A stretch of 64,000 bases of DNA from Streptomyces rimosus subsp. rimosus. GTDB taxonomy: Bacteria > Actinomycetota > Actinomycetes > Streptomycetales > Streptomycetaceae. The stretch is taken from contig NZ_JOCQ01000026.1 in assembly GCF_000720725.1 (NCBI RefSeq), forward strand, positions 28,970 through 92,969, in the 5' to 3' direction. This document shows, in pieces, positions 25,641 through 33,998 of this stretch (position 1 is its first letter; each line of letters starts with the position of its first letter). A program made the translations under genes and the position numbers. The notes under the pieces were generated by a model. It searched no databases, was not told the origin of the DNA, and saw only the letters and a list, made by a program, of their open reading frames with translations.

Positions 25641-27246
25641 ATCGGGCTCCGACAGCGACGGGCCGGCGCGGCCCGGGCGCGGCCGCCGGTTCGCGGCGCT
25701 GGTGCGCCGCGAGGCGCCGAGGACGGGACTCGCCGTCCTCAGCGGCCTGGCCCTCGCGCTGGCCTTCCCACCGTACGACCTGTGGCCGCTGTCCCTCGTC
25801 GGTGTCGCGGCGCTCGGTCTGCTGACGCGTGGCCGGACGGCCCGTCAGGGCGCCTGGACCGGCTTCGCCTTCGGGCTGCCGTTCTTCTTCCTGCTGCTGA
25901 AGTGGCTGCACGTCGTCGGCTGGGACGCGGTGTTCGGGCTGGCTCTGGTGCAGGCCCTGTACGTGGCCCTACTGGGCGCGGGTCTCGCTCGTACCTCCCG
26001 CCTGAAGTACGGGCCGCTGTGGGCCGCCTGTCTGTGGGTCACCGAGGAGTGGGCGCGCGACCGCGTCCCCTTCGGCGGTTTCCCGTGGGGGCGGCTCGCC
26101 TTCGCCAACACCGGCTCGCCCTTCACCCCGCTCGCGGCGCTGGGCGGCGCGCCGCTGGTGACCTTCGCCGTCGCCCTCAGCGGCGCGCTGCTGGCCGCCG
26201 CGGCCGTCGTCCTGTGGCGGCTGCGCGGGGAGGGAAGGTCGGTACGGGCGGCGCTGCCCGCCGTGGAGGCGGTCGGCCTGGCCGCCGCGGTGGCGGTGTC
26301 CGGGCTGCTGGTGCCGGTGCACACGGGCGCGGACGACCGCGTCGACATCGCCATCGTCCAGGGCAACGTGCAGCGGCCCGGCATGGATTTCCTCGGCCGC
26401 CCGATGCAGATCCTGGACAACCACGCCACGGCGACGGAGAAGCTGGCCGCCGACGTGAAGGCGGGCAAGGCGAAGAAGCCGGACCTGGTGATCTGGCCCG
26501 AGAACGCCTCGGACCTGGACCCGTTCCGCTACCCGCAGGCGTACGACCGCATCGACGCGGCGGTCAAGGCGATCGGGGTGCCGGTCCTCGTCGGAGCCCT
26601 CGTCGACCACCCGGACAAGCCCGGCTACGTCTTCAACCAGGGCATCGTGTGGGACCCGGTGAAGGGCCCCGGCGCCTCGTACGCGAAGCAGCACCCGGTG
26701 CCGTTCGGCGAGTACGTGCCCTTCCGTGAGCAGCTCAGCAAGGTCATCACCCGGTTCCAGCGGGTGCCGCGCGACTTCTACCCCGGTGACCACACCGGGG
26801 TGCTCGCCGTCGGTCCCGCCCGGCTCGGCGACGTCATCTGCTTCGAGGTCGCCTACGACGAGATCGTCCACGACACGGTGGACGCGGGCGCCCGCGCGCT
26901 CGTCGTACAGACCAACAACGCCACCTACGGCCGCACCGGACAGCCGGAGCAGCAGCTGGCCATGTCCAAGCTGCGCGCCGTCGAACACGGCCGTGCCGTC
27001 GTCACGGCGGCCACCAGCGGGATCAGCGCGGTGGTGGCCCCGGACGGTACGGTCACCCACAAGATCCCGGAGTTCACCCAAGGGGTGCTGCAGGCGAGCC
27101 TCCCTCTGCGTGACGAAAAGACCGTGGCCGACCGCGTCGGTGCCGTTCCCGAGTGGGTGCTCGCTATCGTGGGGCTTCTGTCCTGCGTCGCCGCGGCAGT
27201 CGTGGGCCGGCGCGGGCGTGGCAAGGACGAGAAGGGGCAGCAGTGA
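25594..27246 (+). CDS. lnt: Apolipoprotein N-acyltransferase
   Basis: A 550-residue membrane enzyme that transfers the third fatty acid to the N-terminal cysteine of lipoproteins. The N-terminal half has about six helices (LAVLSGLALALAFPPYDLWPLSLVG onward). The C-terminal nitrilase domain has the Glu-Lys-Cys triad: E303 in WPENASD, K365 in YAKQHPVPFGEYVPF, and C416 in GDVICFEVAYDE. Either of two in-frame GTG codons (25594 or 25636) can be the start because a 40-bp duplication supplies each with its own ribosome-binding site. The gene overlaps ppm by four bases. In Mycobacterium the two functions are fused or interact as Ppm1, so the pair probably cooperates in envelope lipoprotein modification. 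Confidence 0.93.
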   Translation: MPDTTARPARRAGTVPSGSDSDGPARPGRGRRFAALVRREAPRTGLAVLSGLALALAFPPYDLWPLSLVGVAALGLLTRGRTARQGAWTGFAFGLPFFFLLLKWLHVVGWDAVFGLALVQALYVALLGAGLARTSRLKYGPLWAACLWVTEEWARDRVPFGGFPWGRLAFANTGSPFTPLAALGGAPLVTFAVALSGALLAAAAVVLWRLRGEGRSVRAALPAVEAVGLAAAVAVSGLLVPVHTGADDRVDIAIVQGNVQRPGMDFLGRPMQILDNHATATEKLAADVKAGKAKKPDLVIWPENASDLDPFRYPQAYDRIDAAVKAIGVPVLVGALVDHPDKPGYVFNQGIVWDPVKGPGASYAKQHPVPFGEYVPFREQLSKVITRFQRVPRDFYPGDHTGVLAVGPARLGDVICFEVAYDEIVHDTVDAGARALVVQTNNATYGRTGQPEQQLAMSKLRAVEHGRAVVTAATSGISAVVAPDGTVTHKIPEFTQGVLQASLPLRDEKTVADRVGAVPEWVLAIVGLLSCVAAAVVGRRGRGKDEKGQQ

Positions 27247-28001
27247 CAGACGGCGGTCAGCGGAAGTACGGTCCGCTCGGGACCACCTTGGTGATCATTC
27301 CCACGTACAACGAGGCGGAGAACATCAAGCCGATCGTCTCGCGGGTACGGTCCGCCGTACCGGAGGCGCACATCCTCGTCGCGGACGACAACAGCCCGGA
27401 CGGCACGGGCAAGATCGCCGACGAGCTGGCAGCGGCGGACGACCATGTCCGGGTGCTGCACCGCAAGGGCAAGGAAGGGCTCGGCGCCGCCTACCTGGCG
27501 GGCTTCAAGTGGGGCATCGAGCACGGCTTCGGTGTTCTGGTGGAGATGGACGCGGACGGCTCGCACCGCCCCGAGGAGCTGCCGCGGCTGCTCACCGCCC
27601 TCAAGGGCGCCGATCTCGTGCTCGGCTCCCGCTGGGTTCCCGGCGGCCGGGTGGTCAACTGGCCCAAGCACCGCGAGTACCTCTCCCGCGGCGGCAGCAC
27701 GTACTGCCGCGCCATGCTGGACGTGCCGCTGCGCGACGTCACCGGCGGCTACCGCGCCTTCCGCAAGGAGACGCTGGAGGGGCTGGGCCTGGAGGAGGTC
27801 GCCTCGCAGGGCTACTGCTTCCAGGTCGACCTGGCCCGCCGCGCCGTGGAGAGCGGCTTCCACGTCGTGGAGGTCCCCATCACCTTCGTCGAGCGCGAGC
27901 GCGGCGACAGCAAGATGAGCAAGGACATCGTGGTGGAGGCCCTGTGGCGGGTCACCGGCTGGGGTGTCGGCTCCCGGGTCAACAAGCTCCGCGGACGCTG
28001 A
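27243..28001 (+). CDS. ppm1: Polyprenol monophosphomannose synthase
   Basis: A 252-residue GT2-family glycosyltransferase (DPM1-like) that makes polyprenol-phosphate-mannose from GDP-mannose, the donor for O-mannosylation and lipoglycans. LVIIPTYNEAENI, ADDNSPDGTG and EMDADGSHRPEELPRLL (DxD-type metal motif) are conserved, as is GSRWVPGG. No C-terminal membrane domain is present. The GTG at 27243 overlaps the lnt stop (GTGA), so translation is coupled. A hairpin at 28009-28032 ends the operon. The gene name follows actinobacterial usage. Confidence 0.92.
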   Translation: MTDGGQRKYGPLGTTLVIIPTYNEAENIKPIVSRVRSAVPEAHILVADDNSPDGTGKIADELAAADDHVRVLHRKGKEGLGAAYLAGFKWGIEHGFGVLVEMDADGSHRPEELPRLLTALKGADLVLGSRWVPGGRVVNWPKHREYLSRGGSTYCRAMLDVPLRDVTGGYRAFRKETLEGLGLEEVASQGYCFQVDLARRAVESGFHVVEVPITFVERERGDSKMSKDIVVEALWRVTGWGVGSRVNKLRGR

Positions 28002-28008
28002 GCGGGGC

Positions 28009-28032
28009 GGCGGGGGCCGTCGCGCCCCCGCC
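28009..28032 (+). terminator. Hairpin behind ppm
   Basis: 9-bp arms GGCGGGGGC (28009-28017) and GCCCCCGCC (28024-28032) with a 6-nt loop start 8 bp after the stop codon. Confidence 0.65.
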
Positions 28033-28167
28033 CGTCGCGGCCGGAAGCAGGGCAGCGGTCCGTTCGCGAGCGCATGCGCTAGGCCGGTCGGGCGGAGTGC
28101 CCGGACCCGGCCGGTGATCGTCGCGAGGCCGAGTTTTGCGGTCGCATGATCGGGAAACTCGCGGCAT

Positions 28168-29133
28168 ATGGTGCAAATCGGCTACACGATGATGACTGAG
28201 CAAGCGGGCCCGCGTGATCTTGTCGACCACGTCGTCCGGGCCGAGGAAACCGGCTTCGACTTCTCGGTGACCTCCGACCACTACGCGCCGTGGCTGGCCT
28301 CCCAGGGCCACGCCCCGTACGCCTGGAGCGTCCTGGGCGCCGCGGCACAGGCGACCTCCCGCATCCCGCTGATGACGTATGTGACCTGCCCGACCGTGCG
28401 CTATCACCCCGCGGTCGTCGCGCAGAAGGCCGCGACGATGCAGCTGCTCTCCGAGGGCCGCTTCCGGCTCGGGCTGGGCGCGGGCGAGAACCTGAACGAG
28501 CACGTCGTCGGGCAGGGCTGGCCGGGCAAGAACACCCGGCACGAGATGCTCACCGAGGCCCTGGAGATCATCCGGGCGCTGTTCGAGGGCGGCAAGGTCA
28601 CCTACCACGGCAACCACTTCGAGGTGGACGCCGCCAAGCTCTGGGACCTGCCCGACCAGGCTCCGCCGATCGGCGTGGCCGTCTCGGGGGAGCGGTCCTG
28701 CGAGATCGCCGGCCGCCTCGCCGACCTGGTCATCGCGACCGAGCCGAAGGGCGGGCTGATCAGCTCCTTCGAGAAGCACGGCGGCAAGGGCAAGCCGCGC
28801 GTCGGCCAGCTGCCCATCTGCTACGACCCCGACCGGGACGCCGCGGTGAAGCGCGCCCACGACCAGTTCCGCTGGTTCGCCGGCGGCTGGAAGGTCAACT
28901 CCGAGCTGCCGGACCCGGACGGATTCGCCGGGGCCACCCAGTTCGTACGGCAGGAGGACGTGGCGGAGACGATCCCCTGCGGCGACAACGTGGACGACTT
29001 CGTGGAGGCGGTGCGCCCGTACGCGGAGGCCGGCTTCCAGGAGATCGCCGTCGTCCAGGTCGGCGGCGACCACCAGCGGGAATTCTTCGACTGGGCCGGC
29101 AAGAAGCTGCTGCCCGCGCTGCGGGAGCTGTAG
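28168..29133 (+). CDS. F420-dependent oxidoreductase, LLM class (G6PDH-like family)
   Basis: A 321-residue TIM-barrel protein of the luciferase-like superfamily, of the subgroup related to F420-dependent glucose-6-phosphate dehydrogenase (TIGR03557 type). Diagnostic stretches are FDFSVTSDHYAPW, TYVTCPTVRYHPAVVAQKAATM, FRLGLGAGENLNEHVVG and FQEIAVVQVGGD. It would use deazaflavin F420 for hydride transfer; the substrate is unknown. The ATG at 28168 has only a weak GGGAAAC upstream. It is a single gene flanked by hairpins on both sides. Confidence 0.9.
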   Translation: MVQIGYTMMTEQAGPRDLVDHVVRAEETGFDFSVTSDHYAPWLASQGHAPYAWSVLGAAAQATSRIPLMTYVTCPTVRYHPAVVAQKAATMQLLSEGRFRLGLGAGENLNEHVVGQGWPGKNTRHEMLTEALEIIRALFEGGKVTYHGNHFEVDAAKLWDLPDQAPPIGVAVSGERSCEIAGRLADLVIATEPKGGLISSFEKHGGKGKPRVGQLPICYDPDRDAAVKRAHDQFRWFAGGWKVNSELPDPDGFAGATQFVRQEDVAETIPCGDNVDDFVEAVRPYAEAGFQEIAVVQVGGDHQREFFDWAGKKLLPALREL

Positions 29134-29148
29134 ACCGGGCCGGGTGTT

Positions 29149-29173
29149 CCGCGGGGACGGCGCGTCCCCGCGG
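29149..29173. terminator. Hairpin between convergent genes
   Basis: Perfect 11-bp arms CCGCGGGGACG (29149-29159) and CGTCCCCGCGG (29163-29173) around a 3-nt loop lie between the stops at 29133 and 29214. Confidence 0.7.
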
Positions 29174-29213
29174 GCACGGTGGCCGGGCCCGCGGGGGCGG
29201 TGGGCGGGCCGCA

Positions 29214-29459
29214 TCAGTCGGCGGGCTCGTCCGGGGTCGGCTCGTCGGACTGCGCGTCGCGTGCGTGCGGCGCGCCGCGGCGGCCCGTACCGGAGACATC
29301 GGTGTCGGGGACGTCGGTGTGCTCCTCCGCGTCGTCCCCGTCGTCGGGGCTGCGGCCCTCCCAGGGGTCCGGGGCGCCCTGCGGGTCCGCCTGCTGGTCC
29401 GGCAGGTCACGGGGGACGGCGCTGCCGCCCTGTTCCGGCGTCTCGCTGCGCTTGTCCAT
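29214..29459 (-). CDS. Small acidic, disordered protein
   Basis: An 81-residue protein rich in Asp, Glu, Pro and Gly with no hydrophobic core (SPDDGDDAEEHTDVPDTD), so it is intrinsically disordered. The ATG at 29459 has GAGGAGG 12 nt upstream, which is the main reason to accept it. No family is recognised. It is convergent with the F420 enzyme and divergent from the VOC protein. Confidence 0.55.
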   Translation of the reverse strand: MDKRSETPEQGGSAVPRDLPDQQADPQGAPDPWEGRSPDDGDDAEEHTDVPDTDVSGTGRRGAPHARDAQSDEPTPDEPAD

Positions 29460-29613
29460 CGTGTTCGGCCTCCTCGTGGGAAAACGGGAAAGGGTGTCCG
29501 GTACGGGTGCCCGACGGCCGGGGGCGCATGCGTTCCGCGGCGATCGGGAGTACGCGTACGACCAGGGGCGCGACCGGGCCCCCGGCCAGGAGCACGAGCG
29601 GGAGGAGAGCGCG

Positions 29614-29982
29614 ATGACCGAAGCGGCGCCGAAGGAGATCGTCGTGGTGCTGGACTGCGCCGACCGGAAGGCGCTCGCGGAGTTCTGGAGCCGGGCCCTC
29701 GGCTACCGGATCACGCGGACGACACCGCCGTACACCGCACTGACCGATCCAGCAGGACGCCACCCCGAGCTGCTGCTCCAGGAGGTGCCCGAGCCCAGGC
29801 AGGGCAAGAACCGCATGCACATCGACCTGCGGGTGCCGGCCATGGAGCCCGAGCTGAGCCGGGTGACGGCGCTCGGCGCCCGGGTGCTGCGCGGTCCGTT
29901 CGACGACGCGGGCTGCCTGACCACGGTGCTCGCCGACCCCGAGGGCAACGAGTTCTGCCTGATCGTCTTCGACGGCGCCTGA
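29614..29982 (+). CDS. VOC (glyoxalase/bleomycin-resistance) superfamily protein
   Basis: A 122-residue protein of one VOC unit pair. The ATG at 29614 follows GGAGGAG. It shows the typical LDCADRKALAEFWSRALGYRI opening, NRMHIDLRVPAMEPELSRVTALGARVL in the second half and LADPEGNEFCLI at the end. Such proteins are metal-dependent lyases, dioxygenases or binding proteins; the actinobacterial group with this length is uncharacterised. The following hairpin (29998-30029) ends the unit. Confidence 0.85.
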   Translation: MTEAAPKEIVVVLDCADRKALAEFWSRALGYRITRTTPPYTALTDPAGRHPELLLQEVPEPRQGKNRMHIDLRVPAMEPELSRVTALGARVLRGPFDDAGCLTTVLADPEGNEFCLIVFDGA

Positions 29983-29997
29983 GGCGCTCGGGGGCGG

Positions 29998-30029
29998 GCC
30001 CGCGGGTTGCCGCAGGCGGACCCGCGGGC
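29998..30029 (+). terminator. Hairpin behind the VOC gene
   Basis: Perfect 10-bp arms GCCCGCGGGT (29998-30007) and ACCCGCGGGC (30020-30029), 15 bp after the stop at 29982. Confidence 0.65.
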
Positions 30030-30063
30030 GGGCGCGGCGGCCGGGGCCAGGCACACTTGAGAC

Positions 30064-30651
30064 ATGACGTTCGCAGCCACGCCGCCGCCCCGGTCCCGTC
30101 CTCCCCAGCGTTCGCGCGCCCGCCGGTTCCTCCCCTTGGGCGTCGCCGCCTGGGTGGTGCTGGAGATATGGCTGCTCACCCTTGTCGCCGACGCGGCGGG
30201 CGGGCTGACGGTGCTTCTGCTGCTGGTCGCGGGCGTGGTCGCGGGCGGCTACGTGATCAAGCGGGCCGGCCGCCGGGCCTGGAAGAACCTCACCGGGAGC
30301 ATGCAGCCGGGCGGCGGCCCGGCGGCCTCCGGCGCGTCCGCGGAGGGGGAGCCGAAGTCCTCCGGCAGCGGCAACACGCTGCCCATGCTCGGCGGGCTCC
30401 TGCTGATGTTCCCCGGCCTGCTCTCCGACGCCGCCGGGCTGCTCTGCCTCTTCCCGCCCACCCGCAAGCTGCTCCACCGCCGCGCTGAGCGCCTGCTGAC
30501 CCGCCAGGTGCGTTACACCCCGGGCGGGCTCGGGGACGCCTTCCAGCAGGCCCGTATGCACCAGCAGGACGGCAAGGTCGTGCAGGGAGAGGTGATCCGC
30601 GAGGACGAGCAGCCGTCCCCGCGCCGCGACGACCCGCAGCTTCCGCGCTGA
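30064..30651 (+). CDS. fxsA: FxsA family membrane protein
   Basis: A 195-residue protein of the FxsA family. Two N-terminal helices (FLPLGVAAWVVLEIWLLTLVA and LTVLLLLVAGVVAGGYVIKRAG), a Gly/Ser-rich insertion, then LPMLGGLLLMFPGLLSDAAGLLCLFPPTRKLL, the family's signature. In E. coli the protein suppresses F exclusion of phage T7; in actinomycetes the role is unknown. The C-terminal 50 residues are hydrophilic and cytoplasmic. No clear ribosome-binding site precedes the ATG, so the message may be leaderless. It converges on rbpA. Confidence 0.88.
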   Translation: MTFAATPPPRSRPPQRSRARRFLPLGVAAWVVLEIWLLTLVADAAGGLTVLLLLVAGVVAGGYVIKRAGRRAWKNLTGSMQPGGGPAASGASAEGEPKSSGSGNTLPMLGGLLLMFPGLLSDAAGLLCLFPPTRKLLHRRAERLLTRQVRYTPGGLGDAFQQARMHQQDGKVVQGEVIREDEQPSPRRDDPQLPR

Positions 30652-30695
30652 GGGGCGGTAACTGACGGCAGGGGAAGGCGGTTTGGTACGGGGTG

Positions 30696-30714
30696 CCGTA
30701 CGCGGCGCGTACGG
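30696..30714 (+). terminator. Hairpin behind fxsA
   Basis: 8-bp arms CCGTACGC (30696-30703) and GCGTACGG (30707-30714) with a GGC loop, 45 bp past the fxsA stop. The remaining sequence up to 31037 shows a repeated CGAGGTGCGAAAAC (about 31008 and 31025) and no gene. Confidence 0.5.
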
Positions 30715-31037
30715 TGTGTGGCGCTCCGTAGTGACGCGGCCGGGCTCGTCCCGGGCACTCCGCCGTACGGAAGAGCCCCGGTCAGTCGGGGGTACTGGCC
30801 GGGGCGGTCGGTAGGTGCGGATGCCGATGGCGGTCGCCTCTCGGCGAAAGGCTCCGTGGGGCTTCAGCCGAACGATCGTCCCCACGGGCGAATGGTGAGG
30901 CCCGGGGACACTGTCCCACCGGCACCCGCGACGGGTACAGCGTCCTGGCGGCGCGGAGGATTCCGCAGGCCGGGCGTGACCTCGCGCACACCCCGGCCCG
31001 GGGTCGCCGAGGTGCGAAAACAGGCGAGGTGCGAAAA

Positions 31038-31076
31038 CGGGCCGGGGCCACTGCGTGGTGCAGTGGCCCCGGCCCG
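31038..31076 (-). terminator. Strong terminator of rbpA
   Basis: Perfect 17-bp arms (31038-31054 and 31060-31076) around a 5-nt GTGGT loop, starting 23 bp after the rbpA stop at 31099. Confidence 0.85.
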
Positions 31077-31098
31077 TACGCGGTCGCGCGTCCGTTTG

Positions 31099-31482
31099 TC
31101 AGGCGGACTTGCGACTGTTGTTGTTGTCGCGCGGGTGCACGGCAATGTTCATGGTGCCGGAGCGCAGGACGGCCAGCCGCTCGGCCAGCACTTCCTCCAG
31201 CTCCTCGCGGGTGCGCCGCTCCATGAGCATGTCCCAGTGCGTACGCGCGGGCTTGCCCTTCTTCTCCTCAGGCCCATCGCCATCCACCAGGAGGGCTTGT
31301 GCACCACATACCTTGCACTCCCACTCCGACGGAATCTCGGCCTCCACCGAGAACGGCATCTCGAATCGATGTCCGTTCTGGCATGCGTACTCCACCGCCT
31401 GGCGCGGGGCCAGGTCGATGCCGCGGTCGGTCTCGTAGCTGGTCACCACAAGTCGCGTGCCGCGAAGAGCTCGCTCACTCAT
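31099..31482 (-). CDS. rbpA: RNA polymerase-binding protein RbpA
   Basis: A 127-residue actinobacterial transcription factor that binds the principal sigma factor and RNA polymerase and stabilises the open complex. The core domain with C34, H38, C56 and C59 (ACQNGHRF and ECKVCGAQ) fits the zinc site described for the S. coelicolor protein; the basic linker EEKKGKPARTHWDMLMERR and sigma-interacting helix EELEEVLAERLAVLR follow. GGGAGG precedes the ATG. A perfect GGAAT-N18-GTT promoter for the thiol-stress sigma factor SigR lies about 62 bp upstream, matching the known control of rbpA in S. coelicolor. Confidence 0.97.
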   Translation of the reverse strand: MSERALRGTRLVVTSYETDRGIDLAPRQAVEYACQNGHRFEMPFSVEAEIPSEWECKVCGAQALLVDGDGPEEKKGKPARTHWDMLMERRTREELEEVLAERLAVLRSGTMNIAVHPRDNNNSRKSA

Positions 31483-31543
31483 GAATCGTGCCTCCCGGGC
31501 TTGTCGCCCACAGGACAGGTGTCGCTGTCGTCGTCATCCGGTC

Positions 31544-31569
31544 AACGTCCGGTCGGCTGTGAAGATTCC
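31544..31569 (-). promoter_or_regulatory. SigR-type promoter of rbpA
   Basis: On the minus strand GGAAT (31565-31569) and GTT (31544-31546) are separated by exactly 18 bp, the SigR consensus of Streptomyces. The predicted start of transcription is about 55 nt before the rbpA ATG. Confidence 0.85.
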
Positions 31570-31920
31570 CGATACCGGGATATGTGCCCACCCGTCGCCC
31601 ACCACCGCCTGATGGAGGCGCTGCGCGCCGCTGCCTTCCTTCGTGCCGCCCCTTGTTGTACCCACCAATGCCCGGTTTGTCACATCTGGCAGCAGATGTC
31701 ACCCAGCGCTTTCTACAGTTCAGCGCGCAGTAACGGTCCGCCTGGTGAGCCAAAGGCGTACACTACCGGCCCGCAGCCGCCTTCCGTAAATCAGGGTCCC
31801 CATCGCCGGGACCGCGGGGCTCTGGTAACGGCTCGTCAGGGCGGCGCGCACCGCCCGCGGTGGGCCGTGAGGACCGCGCTCCGGGTGCCGGGCGGGCCTG
31901 CTCCGCCGGGTGTACGGGCC
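31570..31920. other. Intergenic region between rbpA and the glycerophosphodiesterase gene
   Basis: No gene is visible. An inverted repeat ACATCTG-GCAG-CAGATGT (31682-31699) lies in a locally AT-richer part and may be an additional control site for rbpA. Confidence 0.4.
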
Positions 31921-32742
31921 TCATCCCGCGGGCCAGGAATCCCGGGCGGTCAGCACCTTCCGCAGGGCCGCGACGTCGTCGGTCACGATCCCGTCGACCC
32001 CCAGGTCCAGCAGCGCCGCCATCCGCCGCGGATCATTCACCGTCCACACATGCACCTGCAAACGCCATGCATGAGCGGCCCGGATCAGCAGCGGATCCAC
32101 CACACGGATCCCGGACTGCCGCTCCGGCACCTGCACACAGACCGCGTTGCGCCGGACCGCCGCCCCCAGCAGCCGGTCCAGGGGGACGCCCCGGCCGTAC
32201 GAGCGCATCCGCAGCCCCAGCACGCCGCGCGTCCCGAGCGAGGTCGCGAGCCGCGGACCGGCCAGCCGCCGCGCCCGCGCGACCCGGGCCTCGGAGAACG
32301 ACCCGGCACACACCCGGTCCCACGCGTTCGTACGGCGCAGCAGGTCCAGCAGTGGCCGCAGCGCCGCATCCGCCTTGATGTCGACATTCCAGCGGGCCTG
32401 CGGAAACTCCTCCAGCAGCTCCTCGAAGAGCGGCAGCGGCTCCCGCCCGGCCACCCGCGCCCGGCGGACCACCTGCCAGGGGAGCCGGCCGATCGCGCCG
32501 CTCCTGTCCGTGACCCGGTCCAGCGTCGCGTCGTGGAAGGCCACGAGCCGGCCGTCCGACGTGGCGTGCACATCGGTCTCCAGGTAGCGGTAGCCGAGCG
32601 CCACCGCGCGCCGGAAGGCGGCGGCGGTGTTCTCCAGCCCGTCCGCCGCGCCGCCGCGGTGGGCGAAGGCGAGCGGAGCCGGGTGGGCGAGGAAGGGATG
32701 CCGTACGGGGAACCCGCGGCCGGCCAACTGCTGGGAGCGCAT
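31921..32742 (-). CDS. Glycerophosphodiester phosphodiesterase
   Basis: A 273-residue GDPD-family TIM barrel. H28-R29 in AFAHRGG, GLENT, then LETDVHATSDGRLVAFHDATLDR with H70-D71, are the catalytic and calcium-binding residues of the family. VHVWTVNDPRRMAALLDLGVDGIVTD is the C-terminal signature. It would split glycerophosphodiesters to glycerol-3-phosphate and an alcohol. No signal peptide is visible. I chose the ATG at 32742; a TTG 14 codons upstream is possible. There is no ribosome-binding site and a TATATC-like -10 lies about 12 bp upstream, so a leaderless message is plausible. Confidence 0.88.
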   Translation of the reverse strand: MRSQQLAGRGFPVRHPFLAHPAPLAFAHRGGAADGLENTAAAFRRAVALGYRYLETDVHATSDGRLVAFHDATLDRVTDRSGAIGRLPWQVVRRARVAGREPLPLFEELLEEFPQARWNVDIKADAALRPLLDLLRRTNAWDRVCAGSFSEARVARARRLAGPRLATSLGTRGVLGLRMRSYGRGVPLDRLLGAAVRRNAVCVQVPERQSGIRVVDPLLIRAAHAWRLQVHVWTVNDPRRMAALLDLGVDGIVTDDVAALRKVLTARDSWPAG

Positions 32743-32889
32743 TGGCCAGAGGATATACAGGGCAGGTGTACGGCACGTCGGCAACCGGCCACGGGGCGGC
32801 GACCGGGGCGTGGCCGGCCGGCGACGGGGGTGTGCCGGTGCGCGTGAGACGTACCCGGGAGTGTCGGGCCTGTCCGGGCCCGCCCGCCG

Positions 32890-33819
32890 TCAGCGCAGCG
32901 TCTCTCCCGGAAGGTCGAAGATCCGCTCGGCGGCGGTCTCCAGCTGGGCGAGGTCGTGCCAGGGGCTCTCCTCCGGCGGGACCGGCCCGGCATAACTCGA
33001 CATGAACGTGTCGAGGACGACGTACGGGACGTCCAGCTCCGCCAGCGCCGCCAGGTCCGCGCGGACCTGGTCGACCGACCCGTGCCCCGGAAGGCGGGAC
33101 GCCGCGTCGACCGGCCGCTCCGTGAGGTGCAGCGCGATCCGGGGCGTCACCGCGGGCGTCGGCCGGCCGGCCGCCTCCGCCGCGGCCGCCAGGACCGGCA
33201 GCCGCTCGCGGATCGCGTCCGCGTCCAGCGTGTACGGGTGCCAGGCGTCCCCGAAGCGCCCGGCGCGGCGCAGCGCGGCGTCACTGAGGCCGCCGACCCA
33301 GACCGGCGGGTGCGGGCGGCGCAGCGGCGCGGGGCCGGTGGTGATGCCGGAGTACGCGGCGTGCTCGCCCCGGAAGGAGACGACCGGCTGCGTCCAGTGC
33401 TCCTTGATGCAGGTCAGGTACTCGTCCGTGATCCGCCCGCGGGCCGCGAAGTCGATGCCGAGCGCCTCGTACTCCTGCGGCGACCAGCCGACGCCCACCC
33501 CGAAGACGAGCCGGCCGCCGCTGAACCGGTCCAGGTTGGCCGTCACGCGGGCGGTCTGGAGCGGGTGCCGGTACGGGAGCACCACCACCGTGGTGCCCAG
33601 CTCGATGGTGGTGGTCCGCCCGGCGAGCCAGGCCAGTGTCGTGAACGGGTCGTAGAACGGCGCCGGGAAGAGGTCCGCCACCTCCGGGGGCTGGGTCACG
33701 TGGTCGGAGATCATCGCCAGGTGGTAGCCGAGTTCCTCGGCGCCGCGCACCCATGCCTCCATGCCCTCGGGGGTGGTGTCCGCCCCGTAGTTGAGGATGT
33801 TGACCCCGATCTTCACCAT
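32890..33819 (-). CDS. F420-dependent oxidoreductase, LLM class (TIGR03619-like)
   Basis: A 309-residue luciferase-like monooxygenase-fold protein. VKIGVNILNYG opens the first strand; SDHVTQPPEV, VVVLPYRHPLQTARVTANLDRFSGGRLVFGVGVGW and HPPVWVGGLSDAALRRAGRFGDAWHPY are the blocks of the TIGR03619 subgroup found in actinobacteria. It probably binds F420 rather than FMN. GGAGGG stands before the ATG at 33819. It is the second enzyme of this superfamily in the window and not close to the first in sequence. Confidence 0.88.
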   Translation of the reverse strand: MVKIGVNILNYGADTTPEGMEAWVRGAEELGYHLAMISDHVTQPPEVADLFPAPFYDPFTTLAWLAGRTTTIELGTTVVVLPYRHPLQTARVTANLDRFSGGRLVFGVGVGWSPQEYEALGIDFAARGRITDEYLTCIKEHWTQPVVSFRGEHAAYSGITTGPAPLRRPHPPVWVGGLSDAALRRAGRFGDAWHPYTLDADAIRERLPVLAAAAEAAGRPTPAVTPRIALHLTERPVDAASRLPGHGSVDQVRADLAALAELDVPYVVLDTFMSSYAGPVPPEESPWHDLAQLETAAERIFDLPGETLR

Positions 33820-33998
33820 GCGCTCCCTCCGGTCGAATGCCCTCCCGATGGACAGTAAAAGGCCAGCTCAGGAGGGCGGTTGGCGCGGCGAGCCTAACAG
33901 CCGTAAGGGTGCGCGGAAGGAAGGGGGAAGGGGGCGGTGACCGGCGGCAGGAATGGGGCATTCGGCGATGAACCGGCACCGGTGCAACGGAGTTGGAC

